Origin: Butyrivibrio sp. LC3010
GTDB taxonomy: Bacteria > Bacillota > Clostridia > Lachnospirales > Lachnospiraceae
Direction: 5' to 3'
NCBI RefSeq assembly: GCF_000424385.1
Contig: NZ_AUJU01000002.1
Span: forward strand, 186,001 to 250,000
DNA length: 64,000 nt
Numbering within the stretch: position 1 is the stretch's first letter; each line of letters opens with the position of its first letter. The notes below the pieces were generated by a model. It had not been told where the DNA came from and searched no databases. It worked only from the letters and a program-made list of their open reading frames with translations. Of this stretch, positions 17,886 to 26,803 are shown piece after piece. Position numbers and translations under genes: made by a program.

Positions 17886-18841
17886 CTAAAACATTTTTTT
17901 CTGTATTTCTGATGGTAATAATTCATAGTATTCTCTAAACTTTTGTCCATTATTTACCTTTTGGGTAAAAGTAGAAATTCCCAAGGTATCTACTAATGCC
18001 CGTACAGCATAGTTTTTTGGTTCATCAAGATTGGGTTCGTAAAAATAAATATTTCCACACCCTTTAAAATGCCTCTTCTTACAGTTTACTAACCACCAAA
18101 TATCCATTTCTGATGGATCCATACCAAATCCAACTATATAAACATTTCCAAGAAGAAAATAATCAATCCAGCTCTTTGGAATAAACGGTGTACCCTGTTT
18201 CATGCTACTTTTATAAGCTTTAATGACATAAGGTATTCTTTTTTGGATTTCTGACAACAATTTTCCATAATAATAATGTCCCATAACCATTGATGAAGGC
18301 CTTGCTGCTTCTCCATGAATATGCCAAATATTTTGATTATTAACAGTAAAATATTTAAATAATCCTAGTTGTTCTTGAGGCTTAGATCCCTTTTGTGTAG
18401 ATTTTCTATATTTTGATGGAGATTCTTTTTTAAGATTAAACGTTGTATCCAAAGCACATTCTACTTCATAAGAATAATTAACCGTCAGAACCGCATCAAA
18501 GGGAATACTTAAATATCTGATAAGAAGTGTTTTCTGCTCTTCTTCAAGAGTATACGGCATAAGCTTATCTGATATTTGATCCACCCATCAGATACAGAAT
18601 CACTACTAATAACAATTGTTTGTAAAGCATATGGAAGATTTCTAATCAACTCGTAATTGATTGGATTTGAGTCGTACTCGCCTGTAGAAAGGCATTCAAT
18701 AATATTGTCCCAAGAGGACTTTCCATATAAACGGTTTATACCATTTCCTAATAGAAGAACATTTGGGTTCTTACCAGATTTAATTGATGCTAATGCATTG
18801 CTTTGCATATGATTTGCCACCTCATTATAATGTATAGTCAT
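17886..18841 (-). pseudogene. SIR2-like domain protein, frameshifted
   Basis: Two overlapping reading frames together encode about 320 residues of a SIR2-like (NAD-binding) domain. The upstream frame (18841 to about 18585) has 'NVLLLGNGINRLYGKSSWDNII', the Gly-rich nucleotide-binding start. The downstream frame (from about 18584) has 'PFDAVLTVNYSYEVECAL', 'IWHIHGEA', 'SMVMGHYYYG' and 'VYIVGFGMDPSEMDIWWL', all family signatures including the His of HGE. A single missing base near 18583-18590 (after codons for Ser-Asp-Gly) breaks the frame. Either the gene is inactivated, or it is a sequence error or a programmed shift; nothing suggests the last. SIR2-like proteins often act in phage defence by NAD depletion; that role is inference here. 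Confidence 0.7.
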
Positions 18842-18904
18842 GAAATCTCATATTTTCTAGTAAATAATTAAGATTTGCCATCAAACAATTCATCTATCAC
18901 TGCT

Positions 18905-19240
18905 ATTCTCTTTTATTTTATCTACTATTCTTTTATACTTAGTTTTATATTTATCGATTCGAATCTTTTAAACTTCTCTGCCACTCATTTTGTCCAAAAA
19001 AATGCGTACCTTAACTAACCCCAGTTGATCCTCTACAGATTTTATTACATCCGTAACTTCTATTTCCAATTCGGTTTCATTTAGCACTCGAACTAATCTA
19101 TTGTAATAGCCCAATGATATTTCCTGGCATCAGCTAAAACTTTTTTCATTCTTTTCTGCAACATATTCATACCTACACTGCATATAATTATGTTGAATAC
19201 ATATCAATTGAACAGATGTTAGTGAATTATATCCACCTTT
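18905..19240 (-). pseudogene. Degenerate partial copy of the large zinc-ribbon/coiled-coil gene
   Basis: Across several stops and frameshifts the minus strand reads 'RYEYVAEKNEK', 'YYNRLVRVLNETELEIEV', 'VEDQLGLVKVRIFLDKMS' and 'KYKTKYKRIVDKIKE'. These align in order with 'AYEYAADKNEK', 'YYNKIVQAFKNRYEIEV', 'SYGDQLGRSKVYHFLEDMS' and 'RYRSKYKKIVELRE' of the intact gene at 15530-17656. DNA similarity is also visible ('CCAATGATATTTCCTGGC' is shared). The copies flank the SIR2-like pseudogene, suggesting an old tandem duplication or repeated acquisition followed by decay. Confidence 0.75.
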
Positions 19241-19253
19241 TTTCATCGAGAAT

Positions 19254-20282
19254 TTATTTCCCAACATAAGCATTATACGTATCGTTCAACTGTTTAAAAT
19301 GTTCATCGCAAAGTGTTGCATAATTATTTGTTGGCACTCCACATAGTGATCCATCAAAATATTTGTACTGGCATCCTCCCGATGGTACATTTCCCGCTGT
19401 GTATTTCCCAGTATTTTCAATGCTAGTAGTCTTGCCTGAAAGGCAATCCATGCAGAACATAGCATCCTCATCTATATACTTCCCGCAGTTCAAACATTTA
19501 TTTGAATGTATTACACAGCAATTAGTATTTCCCGATGATGCAATCGTATTATTACATCCTGCATGTTCACATTTTGTATCAGGTGTGCCATACGAATTTG
19601 TAAACACCGTATTATATGCAGATTTTTGTGATGATGTTCCAGTTGTGCTAATTCCTTTTGCTTCTTTGTATATATTTGTATCTTTTACTGATTCAAGCAC
19701 AGCGTCAATTTTATCCTGAGACGCACCATTGGACTCCATGTATGCTGCAGTAGCCATCAAAAGGTAGACAGTAGCGTTATTAGTCCCCACACTAACGTCA
19801 TTATCAATTTGCTGTGCAAGGACAACTAATCGTTGTGTTTCGATTTCACAGGATATAGTCTTATAATAATCCTTTATTCTATGGAAAATACCTTTATACT
19901 CATCTATAACTAATTGATATTCTTTAGAACAATAACTATCATCATAAGTAATAACTTCGTCACATAGAGATTCCATTTTTGCAGCTATTTCACGAAAATC
20001 ATCATACTGTGACCAATCAAATTTCTCCGATTCATTTAAAATGGATGCATATTTTTGAGTCAATTCCGCCATCTGCGCAGACAAACTTGCAAATTCATAG
20101 GAATAACCTGCCATATCATTTGTAAATTTTCCAACCTCTTCCTCCGTCATATTGGCATTATATGTACGCTCTGGGGCTATTTCACCTTTCCCTGTTCGCA
20201 TAGTTTTTTCTTTTGTTCCGCATGCACAAATAAATAATGTTAAGAATAATATACATAAATAAATTTTTTCATTGCTAAACAC
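19254..20282 (-). CDS. Lipoprotein with Cys-rich putative zinc-binding C-terminus
   Basis: A 342-residue protein with a signal peptide ending in the lipobox 'FICAC' (Cys21), so probably anchored outside the membrane. Residues 45-220 are helical. The last 110 residues are Cys/His rich: 'CEHAGCNNTI', 'CCVIHSNKCLNCGKYIDEDAMFCMDC', then 'CQYKYFDGSLCGVPTNNYATLCDEHF'. The pairs look like two or three treble-clef or zinc-ribbon units, unusual outside the cytoplasm. I do not recognise the family. It is the first intact gene of the accessory island and may be co-transcribed with the SIR2-like remnant. Function unknown. Confidence 0.6.
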   Translation of the reverse strand: MFSNEKIYLCILFLTLFICACGTKEKTMRTGKGEIAPERTYNANMTEEEVGKFTNDMAGYSYEFASLSAQMAELTQKYASILNESEKFDWSQYDDFREIAAKMESLCDEVITYDDSYCSKEYQLVIDEYKGIFHRIKDYYKTISCEIETQRLVVLAQQIDNDVSVGTNNATVYLLMATAAYMESNGASQDKIDAVLESVKDTNIYKEAKGISTTGTSSQKSAYNTVFTNSYGTPDTKCEHAGCNNTIASSGNTNCCVIHSNKCLNCGKYIDEDAMFCMDCLSGKTTSIENTGKYTAGNVPSGGCQYKYFDGSLCGVPTNNYATLCDEHFKQLNDTYNAYVGK

Positions 20283-20413
20283 CTATTTAATTTGGTCATA
20301 ATATTCATTCCATTCAATCAAAAGAATCGTATACGTTAAATGCGCTTCCACTCCTCTATATACGATACCTTTCTTTTCACTTTATCTTCCATCCCATCGC
20401 AAGATGTTAAACG

Positions 20414-20643
20414 TCATTCATTTCTTGATTCAACCATCTTTGAAGCATTACTTCCCTGCTCTTTATTATATTTAAGAGCATTATAGTATCCTTCGGCTGT
20501 TTCTATGGCTTCTTTCGAATCAACTGAAAATTCTTCAATTACACTAATAGCATTCTCTGTTGTTTTAACAATTTCACTTTTCCACATCCAATTGCAAGCA
20601 TTCTAGATAATATCATGATTACAAATGCTCTAATTTTATTCAA
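20414..20643 (-). pseudogene. Remnant of a small lipoprotein gene
   Basis: A TTG-initiated frame reads 'NKIRAFVIMILSRMLAIGCG', which looks like a worn lipoprotein signal with lipobox. After a frameshift it continues 'WKSEIVKTTENAISVIEEF', 'SVDSKEAIETAEGYYNALKY' and 'NKEQGSNASKMVESRNE' to a stop at 20414. Together about 75 residues, helical. No intact gene occupies 20283-20908; the rest of that stretch holds the terminator at 20691-20713 and nothing else I can support. Confidence 0.4.
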
Positions 20644-20681
20644 TTATTAATCCTTTTCTTTCATAAAAACTATTTTTACGC

Positions 20682-20713
20682 AAAAAAAAACAAAGAGACC
20701 CTATGTCCCCTTG
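20682..20713 (-). terminator. Intrinsic terminator downstream of the HPt gene
   Basis: On the minus strand CAAGGGGAC pairs with GTCTCTTTG (with G-U pairs) over a 5-nt loop and is followed by nine T residues. It lies about 200 nt beyond the HPt stop codon, and no other intact minus-strand gene lies between. Confidence 0.6.
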
Positions 20714-20908
20714 TCTGCAAGTTATATTATCATATAACATTCAAAACTACAATACAATAAAACCTTATTTCAAAGCACTTATAAAATCATCCCTATTTGT
20801 CCTAATGTTTATGGATATTCTTCTGCACAATAGGGGTTTCTGTACCGGAGCACAAATCAAAAATCCTCGCCGTAGGTAGTGTCCCCAAATACTAATAATG
20901 AGAAAAAA

Positions 20909-21514
20909 TCACCTGCCTGATTGTCCAATCAGTACATCCATTTCATCCCATTTAAAATTTCTAAGTAATTTCTCAAGCTGAGTAATTATATTAAAGTCCT
21001 CAGTTGAAAGCTTGTATACCTTAAGTTCATCTAAAATCATTTCAACTGAGTCATAATCCATCGTAGGAATAACCTCCCGCAAAGCACTGTACGCATCTTC
21101 AAGTTTTTCTGGAGATATTTCTTTTTTTATCTCGTTATCGCCTTTCCTTTTACTATCAAGAACTGAGAGTTTGTTCTTATAACTTCTGAAAAGCTCTAAT
21201 AATTTACAGGTATTATCGTCGATGCATTTTTCATCGCCATTTCGTCCTGCTTCCTCAAGCATAAGAGCCAGTTCCGACAGCTCAAAAGCCCCAATTATCC
21301 TGGCCGTACTTTTAAGGGCATGTACCTTTGTAGTATAAAAGCTAAAATCCCCGCTTTTATATGCTTTTTCTATTTCATCTGATTTTGAATCTATATTGCT
21401 GTAAAAGGTATTTAAAAATTTCAAAAATGCCTTTTTGGTTCCGCAAAAATTCAATCCATCAGTCAGCGAAATTCCATCTATTTTTTTTAAATAATCAAAT
21501 TCTGTCTCGCACAT
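20909..21514 (-). CDS. HPt-domain phosphotransfer protein
   Basis: A 201-residue stand-alone histidine phosphotransfer protein. The HPt domain covers about residues 15-115 with the active motif 'KVHALKSTARIIGAFELSELALMLEEAGR' region (phospho-acceptor His65, followed by the usual Lys-Ser-x-Ala). About 80 further residues form acidic helices ('DAYSALREVIPTMDYDSVEMILDELK'), similar to the tails found after HPt domains in hybrid kinases. No hybrid kinase is in the window; the nearby histidine kinase is LytS-like and would not need an HPt. It lies downstream of the lipoprotein terminator, so it is a separate transcript with its own terminator. Partner unknown. Confidence 0.8.
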   Translation of the reverse strand: MCETEFDYLKKIDGISLTDGLNFCGTKKAFLKFLNTFYSNIDSKSDEIEKAYKSGDFSFYTTKVHALKSTARIIGAFELSELALMLEEAGRNGDEKCIDDNTCKLLELFRSYKNKLSVLDSKRKGDNEIKKEISPEKLEDAYSALREVIPTMDYDSVEMILDELKVYKLSTEDFNIITQLEKLLRNFKWDEMDVLIGQSGR

Positions 21515-21633
21515 ATCCTGTCAAATATCTAAAATATAATCATATTTTTTGTTTCAACATACAACATGTAAATCCTAGCACAACGATAATTGTAAAACAA
21601 CAAAAGTTAATAATTTCACTTATAAGATAAAAA

Positions 21634-21657
21634 GAACAGCCGGAATACAGGCCGTTC
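21634..21657 (-). terminator. Intrinsic terminator after the regulatory operon
   Basis: On the minus strand GAACGGCC pairs with GGCTGTTC (one G-U) and is followed by TTTTTATC. It lies about 25 nt past the stop of the lipoprotein gene and ends the operon that begins at 24907. Confidence 0.85.
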
Positions 21658-21680
21658 TCTTCTAAATCATATGTAAACAA

Positions 21681-22367
21681 TCACTCAACTACTGTAAACT
21701 CGATAACCTGTCCCTGACTAAATTCTTCATACATTTCCATCATTTCTGAATCATCAACAAGGACTTTTTTCTCACCGTCATCAATCTCATAATATGTGGC
21801 ATTACCAGCGGTATCATATTCAACGTAATTCTCATCCTCTAAATCCAGCGCATTGCCGTCTATATCATAGGAGCTTGTAAAATGATTGCCGCAAACATAT
21901 ATATCGCCATCATATATCGTGAGCGGATAAGCAGTACCGCCTGCTTCCACATATCCGATATAAACAACATCATCATTATCTTTTTTATATACCTCAGCGT
22001 CGATAGAGGCCATTGTTCCATTACCATCGCAGTCATATGCACCACTTGAAACAAGCAGTACATCAGTGTGATCTATTCTTGTCTTTGCATAAGCCATGCC
22101 CTTATCAAGCTTTGCAATGATATCATCAAAATCATAACAGCCGGTAATATCAATGGGCTCATGCCTGTTTTCTTCAATGATTTTTGCTGCTTTTGCAACT
22201 TCATCGTCAGATATTACTTTTACCTGAGGATTACTTTTTGAATCTTCATTCTCATTTTGAGTTATAGACTCAACATTAGGTGTGATCACAGTATCCTTCT
22301 GTTGTCCACAACCTAAAAAGCATAGCACTATTGTACACATGACAAATATTGACAATTTATTATTCAT
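21681..22367 (-). CDS. Lipoprotein of unknown function in the regulatory operon
   Basis: A 228-residue secreted lipoprotein with lipobox 'LCFLGC' (Cys20), a Ser/Asn/Glu-rich linker, and an acidic beta-rich body ('YDCDGNGTMASIDAEVYKKDND', 'GDIYVCGNHFTSSYDIDGNALDL'). The body has Asp/Gly turns that could bind calcium, although no exact EF-hand is present. I do not recognise the family. It is the last gene of the operon that contains the histidine kinase and response regulator, with the terminator just after. This position suggests it could be an extracytoplasmic sensor accessory or an output, but that is inference. Confidence 0.65.
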   Translation of the reverse strand: MNNKLSIFVMCTIVLCFLGCGQQKDTVITPNVESITQNENEDSKSNPQVKVISDDEVAKAAKIIEENRHEPIDITGCYDFDDIIAKLDKGMAYAKTRIDHTDVLLVSSGAYDCDGNGTMASIDAEVYKKDNDDVVYIGYVEAGGTAYPLTIYDGDIYVCGNHFTSSYDIDGNALDLEDENYVEYDTAGNATYYEIDDGEKKVLVDDSEMMEMYEEFSQGQVIEFTVVE

Positions 22368-22470
22368 AACTATCCCCTCAAATAGATCTCAGGAACTACA
22401 AAATCATGTAGTTTCCAAGAATTGCCAACTATTTACATTTATAAACTTTCACTTATGAATTACAGTAAGA

Positions 22471-23265
22471 TTAAAAATCTTCATCTAAAAGAGATGCTTC
22501 AGTAAGGCTTGCCCAATAGTAAGAGTTCATGTAGACTCCACGGAAGGATTTAATGGCCGCTTCATCACCGTCAAGATAATGATACAGATCACAGTCGATA
22601 AGTTCCGGACAAATACGCATGCCTCCACTCTTAACCTCTAATATTTCGCTGATATTGTAGTCTTTAAGAGTGTCTTTAAGGCTTCTTACTATAACATCCA
22701 TCTGCTTCTGCATAGCCCTGTCATACATTCCGTCTTCCCAGAGTGCCGCAAAAGCTTCAGCTCTTGTGACGGTTCCGCCTCTGTTATCAATAAGATATGC
22801 CAATAGCTCTTTTGACTTTGAACGTTTGAAAACAACGCTTTCGCCCTTTACAAATAAATCAAAATTACCAAAAGTCTTAGCATTGGCAAGATATGCGGAT
22901 TCCTCTTCCTTATTATCTATTACATACTGAACTTCCTGGAAAAGTTTGTCTCTTGCAATAGGCTTTAAAAGATATCCATCAGCGTGGATAGAAAAAGCCT
23001 CTACTGCATAATCAGAATATCCGGTAAGAAAAATAATTGATGTTCCCGGACTTTTCTCCTTGATAATACCGGCAAGAGTCATCCCATCCATTTCAGGCAT
23101 GTCTATGTCCAAAAGCGCCAGTCCCACATTATTCTCTTCCATATATGAAAGGGCTTCCTGCCCCGAGGAAAATCCTTTCACTTCCTCAAACAACCCAAAA
23201 TCATCCAGCAGTGATACTGTAAGATCTAAAATCAGATTTTCATCATCAACACAAATAGCTTTCAC
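22471..23265 (-). CDS. Response regulator with winged-helix DNA-binding domain
   Basis: A 264-residue transcriptional regulator. The receiver domain (1-120) has the acidic pair 'VDDEN' (Asp7/Asp8), phospho-acceptor Asp53 in 'LALLDIDMPEMDG', Thr in 'IFLTGYSD' and Lys in 'YLLKPIA'. Residues about 130-215 form an OmpR/PhoB-like winged helix ('VVFKRSKSKELLAYLIDNRGGTVTRAEAFAALW'), and a short SARP/BTAD-like C-terminus follows ('YHYLDGDEAAIKSFRGVYMNSYYW'). It lies 4 nt from the kinase gene, its likely partner. The 11-bp-period direct repeats upstream of 24907 and 32242 are the kind of site PhoB-like winged helices bind, so this protein is the best candidate to bind them. Confidence 0.88.
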   Translation of the reverse strand: MKAICVDDENLILDLTVSLLDDFGLFEEVKGFSSGQEALSYMEENNVGLALLDIDMPEMDGMTLAGIIKEKSPGTSIIFLTGYSDYAVEAFSIHADGYLLKPIARDKLFQEVQYVIDNKEEESAYLANAKTFGNFDLFVKGESVVFKRSKSKELLAYLIDNRGGTVTRAEAFAALWEDGMYDRAMQKQMDVIVRSLKDTLKDYNISEILEVKSGGMRICPELIDCDLYHYLDGDEAAIKSFRGVYMNSYYWASLTEASLLDEDF

Positions 23266-23269
23266 AATT

Positions 23270-24508
23270 TTACCCCCCTGCGGGCACTTTAATTATTACT
23301 GTTGTTCCTTTATCTATCTCACTTTCGATAATAAGCTTTCCATTGCAAAGACTTTCAAGTCTTTCCCGGATAGTTTTAAGACCGTAATGAGTTTCGTCCT
23401 TCTTCTCATAGTCTTCCAGGTCAAATCCCTTACCGTTATCCCGCACATTGATAACATGATAATTATCCTCGAGCTTGGTTGTTATCCAGATACTTCCGTT
23501 TTTCCTGATTCTGACACCATGTCTTATCGCATTCTCAACAATCGGCTGAAGAGTTAAAGCAGGCAGAAGGAAATCTTCATCATCGATATCATAGTCAACC
23601 TTGATATTCGGGAATCTTATGGTCTCGATTTCTGTATAAACCCTTGTATGCTCAAATTCCTTGTCAAAAGGTACAAGATCCGTTTTATCCAAAGAGCCTA
23701 TGTTATTCCTTAGATAAGTACCGAATTTCTCGGCAGTAGTGAAGGCTTTCTTTGGATCAGTCAGGCATAAAGCCTGAATTGTTGATAGCGTATTATACAT
23801 AAAATGAGGCTGAATCTGAGACATCATGATCTCAATTCTCTTCTCATTTTCTATTGCCCTGTCATGCTCTCTGACAAAGCGCAGATGCAGCCAGATGTAA
23901 TAGAACAACGCACCTGTAACAACGGCAACTGTAAGAAATGATATCCTGGCATCAATATAAAAACTACTATCAGCGATAACCCCAAGAACTATTATTGCAG
24001 TAATAGCAATCGGAATGAAATTAACTCTTTTTTTCTCACTCCGCAATTTATAAAGTGCCAAAATAATGTGCCATAAAAGTAATATACCACAAATTATATG
24101 GCTTGAGTAACCTAGTGGACCTCTTACAAAACCATTATCCTTTGTAATTGTAAATGTTATATCAGTGAAAAATGCTGAAAGATATACCGCAGTATTTACT
24201 GCAATCAGTATCCATGGCTTCTTTTCATCACTCAAAAGCCGAATAAACAATACAATGATTACAGGTCTTGCAATATAGCAGTAAATACTGGTGATAAGCC
24301 TTAAAAACACCAGTGAATTATGATGCTGAGAAAAACTCTCAACCTGACTAACTACTATGACAGAAAAAATAAGAATGACATTTTGAATCAATATCATTCT
24401 ATTCTTCTTTTTTATATATCTATCTGCAAGAACAACCGCTAAAAGTCCCAGCAGTTGAAGCACCAAAGAAACATTCAGTGCTATAAGACTCTGTGATTCA
24501 ATAGTCAT
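23270..24508 (-). CDS. LytS/YehU-type sensor histidine kinase
   Basis: A 412-residue membrane histidine kinase. The first ~205 residues contain six to seven membrane helices with no large external loop, so it probably senses a membrane or small-molecule signal. The kinase core has the LytS-family H-box 'SQIQPHFMYNTLSTIQAL' (His235), N-box 'PIVENAIRHGV', and G-box 'VRDNGKGFDL' ... 'GLKTIRERL'. ATG at 24508 has GGGGA 9 nt upstream. It is followed by its response regulator within 5 nt and preceded by a small acidic protein. A dual kinase/phosphatase function is usual for the family. Confidence 0.9.
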   Translation of the reverse strand: MTIESQSLIALNVSLVLQLLGLLAVVLADRYIKKKNRMILIQNVILIFSVIVVSQVESFSQHHNSLVFLRLITSIYCYIARPVIIVLFIRLLSDEKKPWILIAVNTAVYLSAFFTDITFTITKDNGFVRGPLGYSSHIICGILLLWHIILALYKLRSEKKRVNFIPIAITAIIVLGVIADSSFYIDARISFLTVAVVTGALFYYIWLHLRFVREHDRAIENEKRIEIMMSQIQPHFMYNTLSTIQALCLTDPKKAFTTAEKFGTYLRNNIGSLDKTDLVPFDKEFEHTRVYTEIETIRFPNIKVDYDIDDEDFLLPALTLQPIVENAIRHGVRIRKNGSIWITTKLEDNYHVINVRDNGKGFDLEDYEKKDETHYGLKTIRERLESLCNGKLIIESEIDKGTTVIIKVPAGG

Positions 24509-24538
24509 AACAATAATCCCCAGGATGAGTACAGATCA

Positions 24539-24907
24539 TCAGACCTGTGAACTCACCACTTTATTTCGTAGCTTTTTCTGGTTTTCCTTTCCCAGGATAA
24601 AGCTTTTCTTCACTTCATCAAATTTTGGATAAATACTATCCGCATCATCCTGCTTTTTTATTTCTTCCTCAATTTCAATAATTTTATTCTCAATAGATTT
24701 TACATACGAATTTTTCATTATCTGTTTACTTAGAAGTTCGATATTATTATTGGTAATTTCAATCTGTTCAAACAAATTATCATCTGTAACTTCTTCGCTA
24801 CTTATCATTTCTTCAATGGGTCCCTCATCGAAAGAACAATTATCCTGTACATTGTCATCTATCTCATCATCAAAAAGGCGTTTGATTTTACTTATAACCC
24901 CCTTCAC
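24539..24907 (-). CDS. Small acidic coiled-coil protein
   Basis: A 122-residue cytoplasmic protein of unknown function and the first gene of the regulatory operon. It is rich in Glu, Asp, Ile and Asn and predicted to be helical and coiled-coil ('FEQIEITNNNIELLSKQIMK', 'IENKIIEIEEEIKKQDD'), with no signal or membrane segment. The start is GTG at 24907, with GGAGGT about 11 nt upstream. The direct-repeat promoter at 24982-25016 lies directly in front. Its placement before the kinase suggests a regulatory or adaptor role, which is inference. Confidence 0.65.
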   Translation of the reverse strand: MKGVISKIKRLFDDEIDDNVQDNCSFDEGPIEEMISSEEVTDDNLFEQIEITNNNIELLSKQIMKNSYVKSIENKIIEIEEEIKKQDDADSIYPKFDEVKKSFILGKENQKKLRNKVVSSQV

Positions 24908-24981
24908 AATAATTCTGTACCTCCTTAATGCAACACGATAAAAAAATAAATCGTTTCCACGTGTATTACTTAGATAGGCAC

Positions 24982-25016
24982 ATTATATCTGATTCTGTCC
25001 AACAAATGTCCAACAT
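24982..25016 (-). promoter_or_regulatory. Direct-repeat activator-type promoter of the regulatory operon
   Basis: On the plus strand TGTCCAAC-AAA-TGTCCAAC-AT (24996-25016) is two 11-bp-period direct repeats. On the transcribed (minus) strand they are followed, after 8 bp, by a consensus -10 TATAAT (24987 down to 24982). No good -35 exists at 17 bp; the repeats occupy that place, as in PhoB-type activated promoters. The same 21 bp with the same 8-bp gap occurs at 32279-32313. The ATG/GTG of the operon is 75 nt downstream of the -10. Confidence 0.75.
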
Positions 25017-25030
25017 ACAAAACCATGAAA

Positions 25031-26803
25031 TTACCCTTTGTAGTAGAATGCCATCATAGTAATATCATCAAACTGATCTGCATCCCCTACAAAATTATTT
25101 ATCTCTTCTCGTACAGTACTTATCTGCTTCTGCGGATCATCTTCCTTGCATTTATTAAGAGCTTTAACGGTATTATCCATTCCAAAAAGTTCGTGCCTCT
25201 TATTCTCTGCTTCAGTTACTCCGTCAGTGTATTCAAACAAAGCATCTCCCGCATCGAGTTTAAACTCATGCTCAATGTATTTGATACCTTCGATCATTCC
25301 CAGAGGACTTGAGTGCTTATATATTACAGGCTCAAACTCACAATTTTTACGACGAAGTATAGGATGTTCATGGCCTGCATTGGCAGCGACACCCTTACCG
25401 GTGGAAATCTCTATGATAGAGAGCCACACAGTTACAAAGAATTCCTCATCATTTCCCTCACAGAGCTGATTATTGACATCATAAAGAATTTCTGAAGGCG
25501 TTCCACCTGCCAGTGTTCTTGTTTTTATAAGTGTTTTTGCGATGACCATAAACAATGCCGCAGGAACTCCCTTGCCTGAAACATCTGCCATCACAAGGGC
25601 AAGATGGTCATCATCCACCAAAAAGAAATCGTAAAAATCGCCTCCTACCTCCTTTGCAGGATTCATGGTTGCGAAAATATCAAACTCATTTCTATCCGGG
25701 AATGGAGGAAATTCCCTGGGAAGCATATCCTTTTGAATTTTGGTTGCTACCCCAAGCTCTACACTGATCCTTTCCTTCTCGGCTGTAATTTTTTGTACTT
25801 CATCAATATACTGATCTACTGTGAGTACCATCTTTGAGAAGCTGTCAGCCAGATGCCCGATTTCGTTTCCAAGGCTTATTTCAGAAAGCTTATTTACTAC
25901 GTAATTGCTATCCTTATTTTTGTCATAGGATTCAACACTTTTTTGCACCTTTTTAAGAGGCTTTAGGACATTTTTCCTGATGAGAAAAAGGCAGATTGCT
26001 GCAAATATCATTTGCAAAAGAACAAATCTCAAAGTACTCCTTATTGTCTCTACCCTTATCTCTTCCTTTACATCTGATGTCTGATATGCAATTCCCAAAA
26101 AAACATGATATCCGGGTATGTCTATATAAGTCTCATATGAATCTGCATAGCCCTCTGATTCTGCAACTTTACGTGTTTTCTTTAATGTTTCTTTTAATGA
26201 AGTAACCTGTTCATCCGTAAGCGTAACAGTAGTACCCAGAGTATATGCATCTCCAAACTTACTGCTCCTTGGTTTTGAGCCATCATTACCGCTGGCGAGA
26301 AAAATACCACTGTTGAATTTGTCATCCGTAGCCATAACATACACATAGTCAATATCATACGCAGTCTTAATATGATTCGTATGCATAAGAACTCTGTTGA
26401 AAACTATCTCAGCAAACAATTTCTGATCTTCCGGACTTAGTGCTTTAATATCAGCTTCTGTCGAATCCATTACCGACAGATTCTTTTTTCTTGCCAAAAG
26501 TTCATGCATCTTTTTACGGGTCTCATCATCAGCCTCATATTCAACATCCATATTGTCGCCGTTTTCGATCCAGTACTCAAGAATATAGGCTATTCCTTCA
26601 AACTGATCCAAATAAGCATTTAAATCTTTAAAAATGCTGCTCGCATGCTTTTCCTTCTGATCAAGAATAGTCCTTGCAGATGAATTGGTTATCGTAACAT
26701 ATGAAACGGCACCGATTATCAATGTACCAAAGATGAAATATATTAGAATTTCAGTAAATACACTTATTTTCAGTCTGTCATTATATGATTTATGTTCTGT
26801 CAT
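25031..26803 (-). CDS. Membrane sensor PP2C/SpoIIE-family serine phosphatase
   Basis: A 590-residue membrane protein. ATG at 26803 is chosen for its GGGGG box; longer in-frame starts lack one. It has a transmembrane helix near residues 12-32, an external sensor region of about 230 residues, a second helix, a HAMP-like linker with coiled coil ('VDQYIDEVQKITAEKERISVELGVATKIQKDMLP'), and a C-terminal SpoIIE/RsbU PP2C domain with metal sites 'GGDFYDFF' and 'LVMADVSGKGVPAALFM' and 'FEYTDGVTE'. Such enzymes dephosphorylate STAS or anti-anti-sigma proteins; none is visible here. It closes the export operon, 104 nt after the second ABC transporter gene, so the phosphatase probably responds to the same conditions. 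Confidence 0.88.
   Translation of the reverse strand: MTEHKSYNDRLKISVFTEILIYFIFGTLIIGAVSYVTITNSSARTILDQKEKHASSIFKDLNAYLDQFEGIAYILEYWIENGDNMDVEYEADDETRKKMHELLARKKNLSVMDSTEADIKALSPEDQKLFAEIVFNRVLMHTNHIKTAYDIDYVYVMATDDKFNSGIFLASGNDGSKPRSSKFGDAYTLGTTVTLTDEQVTSLKETLKKTRKVAESEGYADSYETYIDIPGYHVFLGIAYQTSDVKEEIRVETIRSTLRFVLLQMIFAAICLFLIRKNVLKPLKKVQKSVESYDKNKDSNYVVNKLSEISLGNEIGHLADSFSKMVLTVDQYIDEVQKITAEKERISVELGVATKIQKDMLPREFPPFPDRNEFDIFATMNPAKEVGGDFYDFFLVDDDHLALVMADVSGKGVPAALFMVIAKTLIKTRTLAGGTPSEILYDVNNQLCEGNDEEFFVTVWLSIIEISTGKGVAANAGHEHPILRRKNCEFEPVIYKHSSPLGMIEGIKYIEHEFKLDAGDALFEYTDGVTEAENKRHELFGMDNTVKALNKCKEDDPQKQISTVREEINNFVGDADQFDDITMMAFYYKG

Noticed and set aside
15530..18841. Thoeris or other named SIR2 defence system
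   Set aside because: There is no TIR, SLOG, Argonaute or HerA partner; the neighbour is of unknown family and the SIR2-like frame is broken.
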